Positions 33,569 to 36,269 of a DNA stretch of 36,269 nucleotides are shown piece by piece. The DNA is from CAZICM01 sp964537685 (GTDB lineage Bacteria; Myxococcota_A; Polyangia; Polyangiales; Polyangiaceae), in assembly GCA_964537685.1 (NCBI GenBank), contig CAZICM010000080.1, forward strand, positions 1-36,269. The letters are read 5' to 3'. Both the position numbers and the translations under genes were made by a program. The notes below the pieces were generated by a model. That model was not told the origin of the DNA and searched no databases. It saw only the letters and a list, made by a program, of their open reading frames with translations. Numbering within the stretch: position 1 is the first letter of the stretch; each line of letters begins with the position of its first letter.

Positions 33569-35230
33569 GTGAAAACCATCTCGCTTTTATTCGCCTGTTC
33601 AGCGCTTTCTTCGTTCGTTTTCTTTTCGGGCTGCGGCCTCGATTCATCAGGCGACAAGGCTTCCTACCCAGCGGGCTCATCCGGCACTCCATCCGGCTCG
33701 TCCAACTCGTCCAGCTCGGGCGGAGGAGCGGCTCCCGCCGATTGTACCGCCGGCGAAAGTTTCGCTTGTTATGCCGGGCCTGCAGGCACTGAAGGCGTTG
33801 GCGTATGCATAGCGGGCACCCAACTGTGCGGCTCCGATGGCAAACCCAGCGGTGAATGCATGGATCAAGTGCTTCCCGCGCCCGCCGACGATTGTGTGAG
33901 CGGCATCGACGCAAACTGCGACGGCACAAAACCATCGGCATGCACAGGGGACAGCCTTTGGGGAATCCAGTTTGGAAGCACAAACAGCGATAGAGGCTTC
34001 AATGTAGACACCGATAGCGAGAACAATGTCGTTATGGCCGGTTTTATGGGCTACGATGCCGATATCTTCGGAACGGTCTATGAAACCAAGGGCGGGGAAG
34101 ATATCGTCATCTTAAAACTGTCTTCGGCGGGCGACCTCTTGTGGGCAAAAACCTTTGGAGGCACTTATATCGATCGGGCCTATGATATCAGCGTCGACAG
34201 CACCAACCATATCTGGGTCGTGGGCGCATTTTCCAACATCGTCGATTTTGGATTTGGACCATTTATTAGCGCGGGGGCTTCGGATATCTTCTTGCTCAAA
34301 CTCAGCCCCGAAGGAGAACCGCTCATGGCGAGGCGCTTTGGAGGTCCAAATGAAGATTATGGATTTGCCGTTTCCGCGGGCAGCGATCGGGTAGCCATCA
34401 CGGGCAGTTTTTACAGCCAAGGGATTAACTTTGATAGCAGCGCGCCTTCCTTTTCGGCCAAGGGCGAAGATGTATTCGTGGCCAGCTTTACACTGGATGG
34501 GCAATATGTCTGGAGCAAGGCATTTGGCGATGGAAGTCCTCAGACCGCATGGGATATCGACGTAAACGCCCAGGGCGATGTATTTGTGGCTGGAGAAATG
34601 TATGGCAAAGTAGATATTGGAGGGGGCGAGCTTACAGCCAATGGGCGGGATGCCTTTGTATTCTCGCTGGATCGGGATGGTCAGCACCGGTACAGCGGGG
34701 CATTTGGAGGAAGCAACGACCAAGTAGCTTGGGCTTTGACCGCCGATGATGAAGGGCACGCCTATGCCGTGGGGAGTTTTTATTCGACCATGGAACTGGA
34801 CAAGCCATTAAATGCCCCAGGAGGATGGGATGCCTTTATAACCCGGCTCGATACAGGAGGCAAGCCTGAGTGGAGCTTTAGCTTTGAGAGTTCGACCCTC
34901 GAGAAAGTGATCTACAATATCGATTTGGATAGATTTGGAAACATCCTATTTGCAGGGGCATACTATGGAAAGGGCACATGGGAAGGGATGGATCGGGAAA
35001 CGTCTTCGCGGGACATTATGGTTGGCAAGTTAAGTCCCGCGGGCAAACCTGTATGGCTTAAGCTATTTGGCGACAATGGCAACGAGCAAAAGGGATGGGG
35101 GATAACTTCAGATAGCGAAGGCTTTGTCTATGCAGCAGGGGCATTTGATTTCTCGGCGACCTTTGTGAATGGAATGGAACTCAAGTCCGTAGGAGCGGCC
35201 GATGGCTTTGTTGTAAAGCTCAATCCATGA
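33569..35230 (+). CDS. lipoprotein with seven-bladed propeller repeats
   Basis: The GTG at 33569 gives an ideal lipoprotein signal peptide, KTISLLFACSALSSFVFFSGC after the start, with Cys22; a TTG at 33545 is an alternative. A Ser/Gly/Thr-rich linker follows, then a Cys-containing segment with a weak MopE-like GIDANCDG. The rest is built of about 55-residue repeats with an FG turn: WGIQFGS, WAKTFGG, MARRFGG, WSKAFGD, YSGAFGG, WSFSFES and WLKLFGD, seven in all. Each continues with a segment of the type VVMAGFMG or VFVAGEMYG. This fits a beta-propeller of the SBBP type. The ligand is unknown. The gene ends 10 bp before the convergent MBOAT gene. Confidence 0.75.
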   Translation: MKTISLLFACSALSSFVFFSGCGLDSSGDKASYPAGSSGTPSGSSNSSSSGGGAAPADCTAGESFACYAGPAGTEGVGVCIAGTQLCGSDGKPSGECMDQVLPAPADDCVSGIDANCDGTKPSACTGDSLWGIQFGSTNSDRGFNVDTDSENNVVMAGFMGYDADIFGTVYETKGGEDIVILKLSSAGDLLWAKTFGGTYIDRAYDISVDSTNHIWVVGAFSNIVDFGFGPFISAGASDIFLLKLSPEGEPLMARRFGGPNEDYGFAVSAGSDRVAITGSFYSQGINFDSSAPSFSAKGEDVFVASFTLDGQYVWSKAFGDGSPQTAWDIDVNAQGDVFVAGEMYGKVDIGGGELTANGRDAFVFSLDRDGQHRYSGAFGGSNDQVAWALTADDEGHAYAVGSFYSTMELDKPLNAPGGWDAFITRLDTGGKPEWSFSFESSTLEKVIYNIDLDRFGNILFAGAYYGKGTWEGMDRETSSRDIMVGKLSPAGKPVWLKLFGDNGNEQKGWGITSDSEGFVYAAGAFDFSATFVNGMELKSVGAADGFVVKLNP

Positions 35231-35240
35231 AAGATCGTGG

Positions 35241-36155
35241 CTAAGGCCCAAAACCCAGCAGCATCGGCTCCACAAACAGCGGAGCCGTACACAACAAACA
35301 AATCACCGTCCACATCCTCGCGGGCAAGGCATTCCACGACAGCACCCCAATTCTCCGCTCCAACAGCGTAAGCACGCCCTGAACCACAAAAAAAGCGCCC
35401 ATCCAAAGAGCTGGCCACAGTCCCGCAACCACAAAGGCCAGCCAAATATGAAGCAGCGTGCTCGCCCCAAAGGCCGCCGCAACCCCCAGCGTCTTCATTC
35501 GGCGCCGCGCCAAGGGCATAAAACAGTGGCGATAAAACCAGCCCCTCATCGTCAGATTCCACCGTTCGCCCCAAAATTCTTGTAGGCTCTTGGCCAGGAT
35601 AGGCGTCTTATGGACAGGGGGAAAGGTGATACCTATGGCTCGATAGAGAGCGACAAAGAAGCCGATCACCGCATCGACCGTGCAATAGATAAAGACAGTG
35701 CCGCCCAGCCAGCGAAGGAGCCAGCGGGCGGGGGATTGGAAGCTAGGCGCGATTCGAAAAGCGAGCACATATCCCAAGGCAGCGAGAACAAAATAAAAAG
35801 CGGTAAGAGCGATAGAAGACAGGTCCAACGAAGGCGGCACCCTGGAGATGGCACGGGTTTCAAAAGGAGCGGTAGCGGCCCAGAGGCGATGAGCGAAAGA
35901 GAGCGGTTGTTTTTCGCGGGCTCGGTCAAAGGCGCGGATAACGGGGAGCAGCGCGAGGAGGCAGAGAAAGAAGCGATAGATACCATGATGGCTAGGAATA
36001 AGCCAAGGTAGAAAGACGGCAGGGAGGGCGGCGGCGAGAGCCAGTGCCGCTCGAACAGGGCCTGGACCCGAGAGGGCGGCGGATAGGGCGCCGGCCGCGA
36101 GAGCCATGGGGACCGCGAGCCATGGGGAATCTTGAAACAGGAGTTCGGGTATCAC
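35241..36155 (-). CDS. wax synthase-like MBOAT family acyltransferase
   Basis: The 304-residue protein has about seven to eight hydrophobic segments. SLQEFWGERWNLTMRGWFYRH (190-210) corresponds to the wax-synthase (MBOAT_2) motif with FWGRRW, and LHIWLAF has the presumed catalytic His236. It would transfer a fatty acyl group to an alcohol or other hydroxyl acceptor in the inner membrane; the acceptor is unknown. The start is a GTG at 36153-36155, and no clear ribosome binding site precedes it. The nuclease-gene copy at the right edge lies 27 bp upstream on the same strand, so the two may be co-transcribed. The coding strand changes from C-rich (5') to G-rich (3') within the gene. Confidence 0.8.
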   Translation of the reverse strand: MIPELLFQDSPWLAVPMALAAGALSAALSGPGPVRAALALAAALPAVFLPWLIPSHHGIYRFFLCLLALLPVIRAFDRAREKQPLSFAHRLWAATAPFETRAISRVPPSLDLSSIALTAFYFVLAALGYVLAFRIAPSFQSPARWLLRWLGGTVFIYCTVDAVIGFFVALYRAIGITFPPVHKTPILAKSLQEFWGERWNLTMRGWFYRHCFMPLARRRMKTLGVAAAFGASTLLHIWLAFVVAGLWPALWMGAFFVVQGVLTLLERRIGVLSWNALPARMWTVICLLCTAPLFVEPMLLGFGP

Positions 36156-36182
36156 GTCGCTTTGTCGTTTTGAGTGTGTTGT

Positions 36183-36269
36183 TTAAGCCCTCACCACCAC
36201 GACCTTCTTCCCCGATGGCGTCAGGCCCTCATGCGAGCTCAACCGATCTTCCACCGGGCTCACCCCCGT
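36183..36269 (-). CDS. 3' end of a second PD-(D/E)XK protein gene, near-identical to the first
   Basis: The last 87 bp of the window, read on the minus strand, encode TGVSPVEDRLSSHEGL and end in KKVVVVRA before TAA at 36183-36185. They match 636-722 at 83 of 87 bases: the changes are TGG/TCG (Trp to Ser), GTG/GTC, GCG/GCT and TAG/TAA. Similarity stops at the stop codon. The rest lies outside the window. It is a recent paralogue in inverted orientation. Confidence 0.85.
   Translation of the reverse strand, partial: TGVSPVEDRLSSHEGLTPSGKKVVVVRA

Overview
The window looks like chromosomal DNA of a Gram-negative bacterium of the Myxococcota (Polyangia-like) type. This is inferred from many secreted lipoproteins with Gly/Ser/Ala-rich linkers just after the lipid-attachment Cys, a MopE-type Asp/Cys motif, a ferritin-like lipoprotein, a kinase-derived membrane protein with a GYF-type domain and an AgmX/PglI-like tail, and single-copy housekeeping genes (serC, clpS-clpA, apaG). 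I see no rRNA, tRNA, CRISPR array, insertion sequence or phage structural gene. Genes are densely packed, change strand often, and form short operons of one to three genes.

Left part (1-5.7 kb): the end of a PD-(D/E)XK nuclease-type protein, cut by the window edge; a convergent two-gene operon of an OLD-like AAA ATPase and a small TOPRIM-like protein (a candidate defence pair); a Thermotoga/Thermus-type alpha-glucan phosphorylase; and a toxin-antitoxin pair with an intact antitoxin and a toxin interrupted by an in-frame TAA. Then come serC (5.7-6.8 kb), a minus-strand series of two lipoproteins, an acyl-CoA dehydrogenase and a small membrane protein (6.9-11.0 kb), and a plus-strand ferritin-like lipoprotein followed by an LtaS/sulfatase-type membrane enzyme (11.1-14.5 kb), with a strong hairpin between the last two.

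Middle (14.5-25.6 kb): a small lipoprotein, an ATP-grasp-like protein, then a protein-quality-control group (rhomboid protease, ApaG, ClpA, ClpS), a classical glycogen phosphorylase, a Cys-rich lipoprotein with seven 27-bp tandem repeats, an LpxL-like acyltransferase, and an MlaF-like ABC ATPase whose switch histidine is replaced by serine.

Right part (25.6-36.3 kb): a pseudokinase/GYF membrane protein translationally coupled to that ABC ATPase, a small membrane protein, a secreted alpha/beta hydrolase, an unknown membrane protein, a glutamine-synthetase-like ligase with an iron-type alcohol dehydrogenase, two divergent propeller-type lipoproteins, a wax-synthase-like MBOAT acyltransferase, and at the very edge the 3' end of a second, near-identical copy of the first nuclease gene in opposite orientation. 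The window is therefore bounded by inverted paralogous gene ends. The main candidates for something new are the ATPase-TOPRIM pair, the inverted nuclease paralogues, the pseudokinase with its H-loop-less ABC ATPase, and the ligase-dehydrogenase pair.
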